Source of the DNA: Burkholderia sp. Bp8963
Lineage (GTDB): Bacteria > Pseudomonadota > Gammaproteobacteria > Burkholderiales > Burkholderiaceae
Reading direction: 5' to 3'
DNA length: 64,000 nucleotides
Assembly (NCBI RefSeq): GCF_003854275.1
Contig: NZ_QTQP01000009.1
Location: 124,001-188,000, forward strand
Position numbers and translations under genes: made by a program. Under the pieces are notes generated by a model that saw only the letters and a program-made list of their open reading frames with translations, made no database searches and was not told the DNA's origin. Numbering within the stretch: the first letter of the stretch is position 1; each line of letters opens with the position of its first letter. Of this stretch, positions 51,490 to 61,408 are shown in pieces.

Positions 51490-51756
51490 TCACACCTTGG
51501 CGTAGTGCTCGGCGCACGACGACGTTACATGGCAGCCGCAGGCCAGTTGTGCCGGTTCGAAAATCAACGGACGTCCATCGCATAGCGCGAATTGATCGCC
51601 GCCGGATACCAGCGGGAATAGCCCGTTATGCGTGGGGCATTCTGCGTTGTCGCCCAGCAGGCATTGCGGGACACCGTCCACCGGGAAGCCCGAGGCTTCG
51701 ATCATGACGCCGCCGCCGGAATGACGGTCGCCCAAGCGAATTGCTCCATAACTCAT
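51490..51756 (-). CDS. PAAR-domain spike-tip protein
   Basis: A protein of 88 residues with the PAAR fold (proline-alanine-alanine-arginine repeat type): start MSYGAIRLGDRHSGGGVMIE, GVPQCLLGDNAECPTHNGLF, and a Cys-rich end (CGCHVTSSCAEHY). It sharpens the VgrG trimer tip of a type VI secretion system and can carry effectors. It is encoded on the same strand as the vgrG island but after a gap of 178 nt. The short size means no extra effector domain. Confidence 0.9.
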   Translation of the reverse strand: MSYGAIRLGDRHSGGGVMIEASGFPVDGVPQCLLGDNAECPTHNGLFPLVSGGDQFALCDGRPLIFEPAQLACGCHVTSSCAEHYAKV

Positions 51757-51934
51757 CGTTCGACGCTCCTTTTGTTTCCCGTACCTGACCCGTTCTTCGG
51801 TAATCGGGTGCTTTCATGTCATCTTTCTCGCGCCACGTTGCCGGTCCTCCGCATGGGCGGGATCGAGACGTGCCGATACCAGTTGACGCAGTGGCTCACG
51901 TGACATGGCGCGCGGTCGTGACGCATGTCGATCC

Positions 51935-52906
51935 TCATGCCTCAACGCGCGGCTGGTCCGCTGCATCCTCGTCCGCCAAACCACAAAGCGCATCGATCTC
52001 GTCCGGAAACCGCGCATAAGGCACGTTGTATTCGATGACCTCGGCGAGGCTGTCGGGAAAGACCATGCAGACCAGCCAGATCAGCTTGCCGAGCACGAGC
52101 CACGGTTTGCGCAGCCCGTCCTTTGCGGTGGGCAGGTCGGTGCGGAACTTGGCAGCCCAGTCGCGGTAACAGCGCAGGAAGGTATGCTTGCGTGACAGAC
52201 GTGGCGGCACGGGCGGTGGCTTGGTTAGTGCATCCGCTCCTTCGTCCATGAAGATCTGCAGATAATCCCAAAGCTGTTGGGCGGACGCGCCCTGGTCGCG
52301 CCAGCCCATATTGCCGCAGGAGACGCAGATCTCATGCGGTGGGGTGCGGTGCGTGTCAATGCCGATCAGGTAGAGCGGATAGAGGTCGGAATAGCCGGCG
52401 GCACTGACGACCGGGACGTAGCCGGCGAAGGCCTGGAGGGCGTCCCAGTCCAGCTCCGTAAAATGCTGATCGTAGGGGCTGACGACATAGAGCTTTCGTG
52501 TGCCGCGATGGAGGCGCACGAAGCTGCCCCGGAAGCGACCAGAAAAACTGCGAGTAAGCAGATATATAACGCCTGCGACGAACACTGCTAGCACGGACAT
52601 ACCAATTGGATACGTAACAAGTCTCCAAGTCATACGCGCGTCTACCACATAGAGGCCCAATGCGGAGATCCCGAGGCACGCTATAGCTACAACTCCGATT
52701 CCACTGGCATATACGTTCCGCAAAATGTTGCCTTGGAGTTCCAACTCGACACACTGCGCGTTCACGCGCCGTACGCCAAATGCCTGACGTAGCAAGTCAG
52801 GCATGCTGAGAATGGCGTGGCGGTTCAGTACGCCGCGCCGCAAGCGGGTGGCGCCGATGAGCAGGCTGGTAGGCAGGCGCCGGAGGGTGCCGGGAGTATG
52901 TTTCAT
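51935..52906 (-). CDS. DUF6708 membrane protein, probable T6SS immunity partner
   Basis: A protein of 323 residues with two hydrophobic segments (NILRNVYASGIGVVAIAC and TYPIGMSVLAVFVAGVIYLL), followed by a soluble part typical of DUF6708 (FVRLHRGTRKLYVVSPYD, then ELDWDALQAF and VIYCVSCG-like sequence). Its start overlaps the stop of the effector gene by 4 nt. Genes of this type sit behind VasX-like pore-forming effectors, so a role in immunity is the best guess, not shown. Confidence 0.85.
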   Translation of the reverse strand: MKHTPGTLRRLPTSLLIGATRLRRGVLNRHAILSMPDLLRQAFGVRRVNAQCVELELQGNILRNVYASGIGVVAIACLGISALGLYVVDARMTWRLVTYPIGMSVLAVFVAGVIYLLTRSFSGRFRGSFVRLHRGTRKLYVVSPYDQHFTELDWDALQAFAGYVPVVSAAGYSDLYPLYLIGIDTHRTPPHEICVSCGNMGWRDQGASAQQLWDYLQIFMDEGADALTKPPPVPPRLSRKHTFLRCYRDWAAKFRTDLPTAKDGLRKPWLVLGKLIWLVCMVFPDSLAEVIEYNVPYARFPDEIDALCGLADEDAADQPRVEA

Positions 52907-55707
52907 TTTGGAGGCCTGACGGGGGCCAGCTTGGCCGGATCAATGGTCGGGGAGAGCCAGCCGGACGAGGAAAAGACCAGCGGCTCGGGCGCACCGGGCT
53001 GTTCCACTCCGATCGTGGGTAGTTTTTGCGGATCGGGGCGAAAGAAGTACTTCAACTCGACCTGGGCATCCTTGTGCATGGCGATGCGCCAGCCACGCTC
53101 CACGCCCACGCCATCGGTGAGCGGCCCCATGACGTAATGGCTCGTGAAATTGATCGCGGCGCCCGGGCGAGTCAGCGCGCTGTTCGCGTCGATCTTTTGC
53201 AGCGGCTGTCCTCGCAAGACCACCCGTAGATCGGCCTGCAGGTCATCCGCCGCGTATCCGGCTGCGACGGTGCAACGCAGCCGCAGGATGCCGGCGACAC
53301 CATACTCCGGATCCCACACGGCACTGATCTGAGGGCTGTATTGCAGGCTATGCCAGGCTTCCAGTTCCTGCGCCAGCGAGAAGCGCGGCGTAAGGACGCC
53401 CCAGGCGGAGTGGCGGAGCAGGATTTCCACCGGACCGTGTTGCGCCGCGTCCGCCTGCATCGTGAAATAGACGACGGCTCCTACTGCCAGAATGGCAATC
53501 AGCGCCCAGCCGAAGGGCGTAATGCCCAGGGTCCAGAGCGGGGCGGCGGTGCCGCTCAGGGCCGCCAGGCTGACGGCGCCGCCCGCGGCGGCGGCGAAGG
53601 CCGAGACGCCGCCAAACAAGGCGGATTTCAGATACATATCGGCTTGTTCCGGATTTGCCTGGTTCCAGGCGCTCACACTGCGTGCACCGTCTGTGACTGC
53701 CAACACCGCGGCGGCTGTCGAACCGAGTACCGTGGTTCCCCACTTCAAGCCGAAGGCTTTAATGACATGGGCCAGTGCATCATTGCCTCGCTTTGCGACT
53801 CGCCTGGAGAAGTGAAGCGTGGTGATCTCAATTGAGGCTCCGACCAGCGCAAGACCGGAACCAAAGAACCCGCCCCAGTTTTCGACGACCTTCGGTTCGC
53901 TAGTTAGATCGCTAATCGCATTCCTCATCCCCCAAATCGCCAACCCACCCCCGATCCAGGTAAAGCCGACGCCCACCGGCCCCTGCAGTCGCTTGAGATT
54001 GCGCAACAACGGGTTGCCGGACGGATCCATCGGCTTGGGCTGCCCGATGACATGCGTGTTGCCCACCGTTTCAAATTCGCACACGTCGACCTGTTCGACC
54101 ACCGACACGCGCGTGGTGCCGGGCTGCGGGCCCGGCGCGCTATCGACCCGGACTCTCCAACGTGTTTCGCGGTCCTGGAAGGTGGCATACCCCTGCACCT
54201 CAAGGCTCCACGCGAGGTACTGGTCGCGCGATACCGGCCGGCAACCCAGCACGCAAGCGAAGCGACGTTCGGCCAGATGACGCCAGCGCCTGACCTGGAT
54301 GTCGGCCTTCTCCACAGGGGCCGTGGCGACATAGGGATAGATGAGCCGCGCGAGCATGTCGGTGACGATGGTGCCGGGCCGCGCGTCGAGCATCGTGTCC
54401 ACCACTTCGAAGACGCGCTTGGCGAGGGCGAGCGGATTGGCGAAGCGCTTCATGAGCGGCTCGTCGCCGGCGCCCAGGGCCTGCCAGAGCGGGCTGACTT
54501 CCGGTGGCTGCTCGATGATCCTCGCGAGCTCGGCCCGGCCGCCCTCTGTGTGCACGGCGGCGGCGAGGCAGTTCAGCACGGCGATTTCGAAGTCGCACGC
54601 ATTGTCGGCGCACGACAGGTCGAACAGGTAGAACGCTCTGCCGACGAGCCTGGAGGCGTCCATCAGCTTGACCCACGCGGTGACGTCGGCACCGGTTTTG
54701 TCGATCGGCACTTGCAACGCTTTCAGTGCGTTCTCGTAGGTTGAACGGAATGCGCGTGCGCCCTTGAGGTCGACAAGCTCGCGCTGACGGTGGAGCGCGT
54801 GTTGTATCACCGCTGCCTGGGCCTGCCGTTCGGCATAAGTGAAGTAACCATCGATCAACGCGGCGCTCTGCAGCCGGTGCTTGCTGGCCTTCTGGAAGTT
54901 GTCGCGCTTTTGCACTTCCAGCGCGCAGAGGTGCCCAAGTTCACTGGCGATACCGATCGGGTCTTGCAGTACTACTGCCAACGGTTGCGTGTCCTTGCGC
55001 GGCGCCAACGCGATGTGCATCGCGCTGAGAATGCGGGTGTGGTCGGGCTTGTCGGCGCTGAGCTTGATTTCGCTCCACGGGTAGTCCAGGGCGACGCCCG
55101 ACACCGAGGCGACAATTTCCGGTGTGGCATTACCCAGAAGCACCGCATCGAACGCGTGATGTTGCTCGGGGCCGCCGCTGGGTTTCACGGTGGTCGCCAA
55201 GGTGTCGCGCAGTCCGCCCTCGTTCGTTTCGATCCACCAGAGCGTGCCGTGCGTCAGCAGCGTGTCGCTGACCATCAGATAGACGGTATCGGCTGTGTCA
55301 TTGTCCGGTGCCAGCAAATAGGGGGTCGCGCGTGCTTCGTCGGGGCGCGCGATGCGACCGGGCGCAGCATCGTTGTAATCCGCCGGGGTCCACTTGATGG
55401 GCGCGAAACGGACGTCGGCGGTCACCTTGTAGTGCGTCGTCATCATGCGTCCACCCTGATAAAAGAGCAGATAGACGTAGGTGCCGGGGCGCAGCATGCG
55501 CAGACCGTAGGCCTTGCCCCCTTGCAGCGTGGGATAGGCCGTGACACTGAGCTTGGGATAGGACTTCGAATCGTACGGTTTGTCCGCAATGCCATAGCGC
55601 AGCGGATAGATCGGAATACCGCGCTCGCAGGGCATTGCAGAAATGCCGTCGCAGGTTTTGGCGTTGGGGCGATCCGGTTGCACGGCCCGCAGGGTGTGGG
55701 TTGTCAT
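52903..55707 (-). CDS. VasX-like type VI secretion effector (BTH_I2691 family)
   Basis: A large toxin-like protein of 934 residues. The N-terminal part (about 25-100) matches the VasX N-terminal domain: IPIYPLRYGIAD, GLRMLRPGTYVYLLFYQGGR. The C-terminal third has several hydrophobic stretches (VGVGFTWIGGGLAIWGM, FFGSGLALVGASIEITTL, TTVLGSTAAAVLAVTDG and a long one around GITPFGWALIAILAVGAVVY), as in colicin-like pore formers. It should kill by permeabilising the target inner membrane. It lies between a DUF4123 chaperone and a DUF6708 gene, in an order VgrG-chaperone-effector-immunity. Confidence 0.88.
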   Translation of the reverse strand: MTTHTLRAVQPDRPNAKTCDGISAMPCERGIPIYPLRYGIADKPYDSKSYPKLSVTAYPTLQGGKAYGLRMLRPGTYVYLLFYQGGRMMTTHYKVTADVRFAPIKWTPADYNDAAPGRIARPDEARATPYLLAPDNDTADTVYLMVSDTLLTHGTLWWIETNEGGLRDTLATTVKPSGGPEQHHAFDAVLLGNATPEIVASVSGVALDYPWSEIKLSADKPDHTRILSAMHIALAPRKDTQPLAVVLQDPIGIASELGHLCALEVQKRDNFQKASKHRLQSAALIDGYFTYAERQAQAAVIQHALHRQRELVDLKGARAFRSTYENALKALQVPIDKTGADVTAWVKLMDASRLVGRAFYLFDLSCADNACDFEIAVLNCLAAAVHTEGGRAELARIIEQPPEVSPLWQALGAGDEPLMKRFANPLALAKRVFEVVDTMLDARPGTIVTDMLARLIYPYVATAPVEKADIQVRRWRHLAERRFACVLGCRPVSRDQYLAWSLEVQGYATFQDRETRWRVRVDSAPGPQPGTTRVSVVEQVDVCEFETVGNTHVIGQPKPMDPSGNPLLRNLKRLQGPVGVGFTWIGGGLAIWGMRNAISDLTSEPKVVENWGGFFGSGLALVGASIEITTLHFSRRVAKRGNDALAHVIKAFGLKWGTTVLGSTAAAVLAVTDGARSVSAWNQANPEQADMYLKSALFGGVSAFAAAAGGAVSLAALSGTAAPLWTLGITPFGWALIAILAVGAVVYFTMQADAAQHGPVEILLRHSAWGVLTPRFSLAQELEAWHSLQYSPQISAVWDPEYGVAGILRLRCTVAAGYAADDLQADLRVVLRGQPLQKIDANSALTRPGAAINFTSHYVMGPLTDGVGVERGWRIAMHKDAQVELKYFFRPDPQKLPTIGVEQPGAPEPLVFSSSGWLSPTIDPAKLAPVRPPK

Positions 55708-55719
55708 GGTGGCGGGTTC

Positions 55720-56646
55720 TCAAAATTTCGGTGAAACGATCTCTTGCAGGCGCGCCGTGAGGGCAAACAGTCTTGACATGCCATGGTTTTCGCGCTGGTG
55801 CAGCAGCGCACGCACGGTTTTGTCCTCGACAAAGGGCTCGCGCGGATAGCGCAGCCGCAGCTCCATGTAGTAGTGGATGTCGCGCTCCAGCCGGAAGCCA
55901 AACTGATGGGCTTCGTCGGCGAACATTGCCAACGACCGACGCAAGTCAAGCTGCGCTTCAGCTGGGGCGTAGGCGGGGAAGCGTCGCGTGAGCGTATGAG
56001 CAAACTCGCGCATGAACCAGGCGCGACTCGCAAGGTTCAACGCGGCTTCATCGCCTGGCGTCAGTGCGAGGTGACGGTCGATGGACAACGGTGGCGCCTT
56101 GCGGTCAGGCGCATCTGCACGCAGCCATGCGTTGGTTTGCGTTTCGCCGTCGTGCCAGATACAAGCTTCAATCGGACCGAACAGTTGGGCGCGCTGGTCT
56201 TCGGGCAACGCTTCGCAGCATTCTTCGAGCGCGCGCGTGACGTTCAGGCCGAATGCGACGGGCCATCCGTCCGCGGCGATAAACTGATGCAGCCCTTGCA
56301 GGTGGCCGATCAACGCGTTTTCATCATTCGGCCCAAGCAGAATCACGCCAGCTTGCTGCGGTACCCAGGCCACAGTGGCATGTGCTAGCAAGGCCGCATC
56401 GAGGGGGACAAGTAGCGGCCCCTGACGATAACCGGGAAGCGCGTACTCCAGTGGTGTATCGCGCCATACCCAGTGGTAGTCGAAGCTCTGGATGATCGCG
56501 ATGACCTCTTCCTCCAACGTTTCACTATGCGCGCCGCTGAGCCAGAGCCATGGCCGCGGACCGGGCTGCAAGGCTGACCATTCCGGTTCGGCGATGGCGC
56601 GCACGACCTGGCGTGGCCAACCCGCGTCGACTGTGTGCGGTTCCAT
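55720..56646 (-). CDS. DUF4123 T6SS effector chaperone
   Basis: A protein of 308 residues of the DUF4123 (TEC/Tap) family: WLWLSGAHSETLEEEV near the start, then PLLVPLDAALLAHATVAWVP, and LFGPIEACIWHD later. These proteins hold an effector and load it on VgrG. Its start overlaps the vgrG stop by one base, and the effector gene begins 12 nt after its stop. The gene order gives its cargo: the VasX-like protein. Confidence 0.9.
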   Translation of the reverse strand: MEPHTVDAGWPRQVVRAIAEPEWSALQPGPRPWLWLSGAHSETLEEEVIAIIQSFDYHWVWRDTPLEYALPGYRQGPLLVPLDAALLAHATVAWVPQQAGVILLGPNDENALIGHLQGLHQFIAADGWPVAFGLNVTRALEECCEALPEDQRAQLFGPIEACIWHDGETQTNAWLRADAPDRKAPPLSIDRHLALTPGDEAALNLASRAWFMREFAHTLTRRFPAYAPAEAQLDLRRSLAMFADEAHQFGFRLERDIHYYMELRLRYPREPFVEDKTVRALLHQRENHGMSRLFALTARLQEIVSPKF

Positions 56647-58766
56647 CAAGCCACTCCTTTGCCGCAGGGGCAGGGGTTGCGTGGACAGGTGCCGTCTGCG
56701 CGCATCGCGCAGGCTCGGTCCATGGGCAGGCCGGCGTTCGGTGTGCCGGCGATGCCCAGCGCATTGCCGCGTCCGCCAGTTCGCAGGCCTAACGGCCCGT
56801 CGAGCTTGATCGCGACCCCGCTGAGCGTGATGCCCGATGCGTCGATACGCAGCGTGCCACCGGGGCCCTTGATGACAATGGTCTCGGCGGCCCCCAGTTC
56901 ATAGACGCGGGTTTTCCGGCGAATCGCCTGACCAGCGGCCAATTGGGCATGGCCCGCGACCTTTTCTTCCAGATGTCCGCCAATCGTGATCCAGTGGTTG
57001 GCGGTGGTCGTGTCGCGGCGGTGATTGCCGACTTCTTCGGTGCAGTCTTTGCCGATATGGATGGTGCGATTCCGCTCGATGACGAGGAAATCGTCCTGGC
57101 CGATCTGATGCCGCCGGTCCTGGCCGACGGTGACCTGCTCGTCGTTGCCGACCGTTTCCTTGCGGTCGTGGCCGATGGCGATGGTTTCGTCATGCTCGAC
57201 ATTTTCGCTGCGGTCATGGCCGACGAAGATGGTCTCGTCATGCTTGACGTGGATGTTCTGGTCTTTCTGCGCGTGAATGTAGACTTCTTCCTGGCCGTTC
57301 GCATCGTCGAAGCGCAGTTCGTTGAAGCCGTCGCCCTTGTGGGTCTTGCTCTTGATGGTCATCCGCGTCTTGTGGCGCGGCAGCTCGTAGGGTGGTAGCT
57401 GCGTGGCCATGTGCGTGCGCCCCACGATCAGGGGCTGGTCCGCATCCCCGTTCATGTAGTGGACGACCACCTCCTGACCGATCCGGGGGATGGCCATATG
57501 CCCCCATCGTGCCCCGGCCCAGTTCTGGGCAACGCGTATCCAGCAGGAGCTGTGTTCGTCGAACTGTCCGCGGCGGTCCCACGGAAACTGGATCTTGACG
57601 CGACCCCACTCGTCACAATAGATTTCTTCGCCTTTGGGGCCGACGACCGTCGCCGGTTGCGGGCCGTCAATGCGCGGCTTGGGCAGTGGCTCGGCGCGCC
57701 ATTCCGTGTCATCGAACACCAGATCGGCGGTGTAGCTGTAATGCGTGCCCTGGTCGCCGCCAACGCTGTCTTCTTCCAGACTGGTGTGCTGCACGCCACG
57801 ATGGTGCATGCGAATCACGCGCCAGCCACGATTCCAGTCTTTGCGCGGGTGATCGGCCAGATCGAAGGAGAAGCCCGGTTGGAGACGCGCGTCGTCGCCT
57901 TCGACGGTGGCCACCTTGGCGTCGCGCCGATGGCCTCGCAGGCGGTTCAGACTGAGTGGCTTGCCAACCTCGTCGAGCTTGTATCGCCCCGGGTAGTCGA
58001 AGCGCTCGTAACGGTCGCTCTGGTGCTCGAGATCAGGGGCAAGAAACGAATGCTCCTGTTCGTAACGCGGGTGGGTGAAGGTGTAGTCGCGCTGGGTTTG
58101 CCGCGCCGTGCGCACGTTCTCCGCATAGTGGAAGCGCCACAGCGCCGGTTCGGAGCGGTCACCACCGGACATCGCGTTATAAATGACGGGGCGATCACCG
58201 ATGTGACCGTAAATCCAAAGCAGATTGCAGTAGATCAGCGTATGTTCTTTTTCGGTATGCCGGAAGCCATGGAAGAAGCCTTCTTCCCGCGCAATGCGCT
58301 CCAGAAAGTAAGCATGGGTGTCACCGGCTTGCACACAGTATTCACGCTCAAGATGTTTGGTGGTGTCTGCAATGTCGTGGTAGACGATGCGCTGCTCTTT
58401 GAGGACTTGAACGATAATCTGCGGGACTGTCAGTCCTTGGAAAATGCGCCAATCAGAACCCAGGTCGAGGCGTGCGAGTTCGGGCTCGATGACGGCGTAG
58501 TAGTACGTCTTCCGGAAGCCGGTTTCGCCTTGCTCGAAACTCGAAACGATGCCGTGGACATAGCGCACGGGCACCTCGTGTCGCCAGAGGGTGAATAGCG
58601 CGGGGCAGTCCAGCACTTTGCCGAAGTCCACCGTCGGATCGGCACCGACGAGTTTCAGCCGTAACCTGTACCCTTCGGAAAGCCCCTCGTCGAGGTCGAA
58701 CTCGACGACATCGAGCGGGACATCACCCACCTTCAACGTAAAGCGCACATCGGATTGCGCTGCCAT
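56646..58766 (-). CDS. vgrG: Type VI secretion spike protein VgrG
   Basis: A spike protein of 706 residues. It has the gp27-like N-terminal region (FLERIAREEGFFHGFRH), the gp5-OB fold (CDEWGRVKIQFPWDRRGQFD, then SCWIRVAQNWAGARWG and IGQEVVVHYMNGDADQPLIV), and a long beta-helix of H-D/E-x-x repeats (HDRKETVGNDEQVTVGQDRR) to about residue 600. The last 20 residues carry cysteines. No effector domain is fused at the end. ATG 58766 is used since VgrG starts just before the beta domain. It heads a leftward island without other T6SS core genes. Confidence 0.95.
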   Translation of the reverse strand: MAAQSDVRFTLKVGDVPLDVVEFDLDEGLSEGYRLRLKLVGADPTVDFGKVLDCPALFTLWRHEVPVRYVHGIVSSFEQGETGFRKTYYYAVIEPELARLDLGSDWRIFQGLTVPQIIVQVLKEQRIVYHDIADTTKHLEREYCVQAGDTHAYFLERIAREEGFFHGFRHTEKEHTLIYCNLLWIYGHIGDRPVIYNAMSGGDRSEPALWRFHYAENVRTARQTQRDYTFTHPRYEQEHSFLAPDLEHQSDRYERFDYPGRYKLDEVGKPLSLNRLRGHRRDAKVATVEGDDARLQPGFSFDLADHPRKDWNRGWRVIRMHHRGVQHTSLEEDSVGGDQGTHYSYTADLVFDDTEWRAEPLPKPRIDGPQPATVVGPKGEEIYCDEWGRVKIQFPWDRRGQFDEHSSCWIRVAQNWAGARWGHMAIPRIGQEVVVHYMNGDADQPLIVGRTHMATQLPPYELPRHKTRMTIKSKTHKGDGFNELRFDDANGQEEVYIHAQKDQNIHVKHDETIFVGHDRSENVEHDETIAIGHDRKETVGNDEQVTVGQDRRHQIGQDDFLVIERNRTIHIGKDCTEEVGNHRRDTTTANHWITIGGHLEEKVAGHAQLAAGQAIRRKTRVYELGAAETIVIKGPGGTLRIDASGITLSGVAIKLDGPLGLRTGGRGNALGIAGTPNAGLPMDRACAMRADGTCPRNPCPCGKGVA

Positions 58767-59246
58767 CGTCACGTATCCCCTATATGAAGCGACGCGCTCC
58801 GTGCACGCCCCAGGTTTCCGGCAGCGTTCCGTGGAATAACTCAATCCATCGTGCGCGATGCCGTTCGACGTAGTGCCGTGATGCGGATGCCCATGACGCG
58901 CGGGAGCACGCGATGGATATCCCGATCGAATGGTGGACCGTGAAGACGCCACGCGTCTATTGGACGAGTTCGAAAATTGAAGGTGTACGAAGCGAAAGTA
59001 CTACTCGACGGCGCTCGCCTTTCAGCACGCCGGGTGTGAAGCGTCAAGACGTCATTTCTCGACGCTGGGAGTCTGGCGCATCGGCGCCACGCTGCCAACC
59101 TCGCGCTTGCCGTGGCCGTGCGCGACGCGCGCGCAATGCGGCAAGCGCTCGCGGTTATCCGGTCGGCTTCGCCGCGGGTCCGAACTCCGGCGCGAACCCC
59201 GGCGGATGCCGACCGAGCGATGGGACGATCGAATGCAGTCGTCCCG
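58767..59246. other. Intergenic region upstream of vgrG
   Basis: 480 bp between the divergently distant genes vgrG (leftward start) and the CoA ligase (leftward end). I see no gene or repeat. The vgrG promoter should lie in the left part. Confidence 0.35.
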
Positions 59247-61307
59247 CTACTTCACGAGCGTCCTCAGGCTTTCGACGATCTCCGGATTGGCCAGCGTCGA
59301 AACGTCACCCGGATCCTGGTGGTTCGACAGCGCCGCGAGCACGCGCCGCATGATCTTGCCGGACCGGGTCTTCGGCATGTCCGGGACGATCAGCACCCGA
59401 TGCGGTTTCGCGATCGATCCGATCCGTCCGACCACCGATTCCGACACCTGCTTGGCCACCGCTTTCGACGCCTCCACGCCGGGCTTCAGCGACACGTAAA
59501 GCTCGGGCACCTTGCCCTTGATCTCGTCGGCCACCGGCACGACCGCCGCCTCGACGACATCGGGCACCAGCAGTGCCGCCGACTCGATTTCCTTGGTGCC
59601 GAGCCGGTGGCCCGCGACGTTGATCACGTCGTCGATGCGGCCGAGGATCCGGTAGTAGCCGTCCGCCGCGTCGACGGCGCCATCGCCCGCCATGTACGGC
59701 CAGTCGCGCCAGTCCTTGCTCTTCGGATCCCGGCAGTAGCGGGCATAGTACGTCTGCACGTAGCGCTCAGGCGCCTTCCAGATCGTCTGGAACGCGCCGG
59801 GCCACGGGTTGCGGATGCAGATGTTGCCGGCCTTGCCGCACCCTGGCGTGAGCTCGTTGCCGTCGTCGTCGTAGATCACCGGATGGATGCCCGGAATCGC
59901 GGGGCCGGCGCTTCCCGGCTTCATCTTGTGCAGCGCCGGCACCGTGCTGCACAGGAAGCCGCCCGTTTCCGTCTGCCACCACGTGTCGACGATCACGGCC
60001 TCGCCCTTGCCGACCGTCTGGTGATACCACTTCCAGACTTCCGGCTCGATCGGTTCGCCGACGGTCGTCATGTGCTTGAACCGATAGTTGTACTTCGCGG
60101 GCTCGTCCGGCCCGGCGCGCCGCAACGCGCGGATCGCGGTCGGCGACGTGTGGAAGATGTTGACCCCGAGCGTCTCGGCGATGCGCCACGGCCGGCCGGG
60201 ATCGGGGTAGACCGGCACGCCTTCGTACACGACCGTCGATGCGCCGAGCGCGAGCGGGCCGTAGACGATATACGAGTGGCCGGTGATCCAGCCGATGTCG
60301 GCCATGCACCAGTACACGTCCTCGGGATGGATGTCCTGGATGTATTTCGACGTCCACGCGACATACGACAGATACCCGCCGGTCGAGTGCTGGCAGCCCT
60401 TCGGGCGCCCGGTGGTGCCGCTCGAATACATCAGGAACAGCGGCGCGTCGGCCGGCATCTGCACAGGATCGACGCGCTTGCCGCGACAGGCGCCGAGCGC
60501 GTCGTTGACGATCACGTCGCGCCCCGAGACAAGCGGGGTCGCGCTCGAGTAACGATCCGGGTAGCGCTGCCAGATCAGCACCTTCTCGACCTTGTGCCCG
60601 TTGTTGGCCGCTTCGGCGATCGCGATGTCGGCCTTTTCCTTATGGTCGAGCAGTTTGCCGCCGCGGTAGTACGCATCCATCGTGATCAGCACGCGGCTCT
60701 CCGAATCCAGGATGCGGTCGGCACACGCCGCGCCGCTGAAGCCGCTGAACACCTGCGAGTGAATCACGCCGAGCCGTGCGCAGGCGAGCATCGTGATCGG
60801 CAGTTCGGCCACCATCGGCATGTGCAGCGTCACGCGATCGCCGGCCTTCAGGCCGAAGCCGTCACGCAGCAGCGCGGCGAATTCGTTCACACGGACATAC
60901 AGCTCCTGGTACGTGACGTGCTGCACGGCCTCGGATTCGAGTTCGGGCACGAAATGAATCGCGGTCTTGTTGCGGTACTTCGCGAGATGGCGATCCACGC
61001 AGTTGTAACACGCGTTCAGCGTGCCGCCGACGAACCAGCGCCAGAATGGCGGATGGCTCGCGTCGAAGGTCTTTTCCCAATACTTGTACCAGTCGAGCAG
61101 GTCCGCGAATTCCTTGAAGCACTCGGGGAACCTGTCGAGCGAGAAGCGCGCGAACACGTCCGGATCGGTCAGGTTGGCCTGGCCGATGAACGATGCGGGC
61201 GGCAGGAAGTAATCCTCCTCCGGCCAGTGGACGGCGATCTGCGCCTCGGAAACGTCGACCGCCTGGTGCTCTGCGGACGCGTGGTGCGACGACTTGTTTT
61301 TTGACAT
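59247..61307 (-). CDS. Acetyl/propionyl-CoA synthetase
   Basis: An AMP-forming ligase of 686 residues in the AcsA/PrpE family. It has the P-loop-like YSSGTTGRPKGCQHSTGGYL, DTWWQTETGGF (A5 motif), the hinge region GYYRILGRIDDVINVAGHR and the catalytic lysine in KTRSGKIMRR, the acetylation target in Acs. The first 45 residues are an extra hydrophilic lead. ATG 61307 has a perfect AAGGAGG. It makes acetyl-CoA or propionyl-CoA from acetate or propionate, in line with an acetate-uptake transporter 101 nt upstream on the same strand. Confidence 0.93.
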   Translation of the reverse strand: MSKNKSSHHASAEHQAVDVSEAQIAVHWPEEDYFLPPASFIGQANLTDPDVFARFSLDRFPECFKEFADLLDWYKYWEKTFDASHPPFWRWFVGGTLNACYNCVDRHLAKYRNKTAIHFVPELESEAVQHVTYQELYVRVNEFAALLRDGFGLKAGDRVTLHMPMVAELPITMLACARLGVIHSQVFSGFSGAACADRILDSESRVLITMDAYYRGGKLLDHKEKADIAIAEAANNGHKVEKVLIWQRYPDRYSSATPLVSGRDVIVNDALGACRGKRVDPVQMPADAPLFLMYSSGTTGRPKGCQHSTGGYLSYVAWTSKYIQDIHPEDVYWCMADIGWITGHSYIVYGPLALGASTVVYEGVPVYPDPGRPWRIAETLGVNIFHTSPTAIRALRRAGPDEPAKYNYRFKHMTTVGEPIEPEVWKWYHQTVGKGEAVIVDTWWQTETGGFLCSTVPALHKMKPGSAGPAIPGIHPVIYDDDGNELTPGCGKAGNICIRNPWPGAFQTIWKAPERYVQTYYARYCRDPKSKDWRDWPYMAGDGAVDAADGYYRILGRIDDVINVAGHRLGTKEIESAALLVPDVVEAAVVPVADEIKGKVPELYVSLKPGVEASKAVAKQVSESVVGRIGSIAKPHRVLIVPDMPKTRSGKIMRRVLAALSNHQDPGDVSTLANPEIVESLRTLVK

Positions 61308-61408
61308 GGCAATACCTCCTTGCGCCCAGGTGCCCGGAGCACGAAGAGTGCGCGCTACCGGCGGGCCGGCCGGCGCGACCGATGTGCGCCCGCCGGCCCG
61401 CCAGTGGG

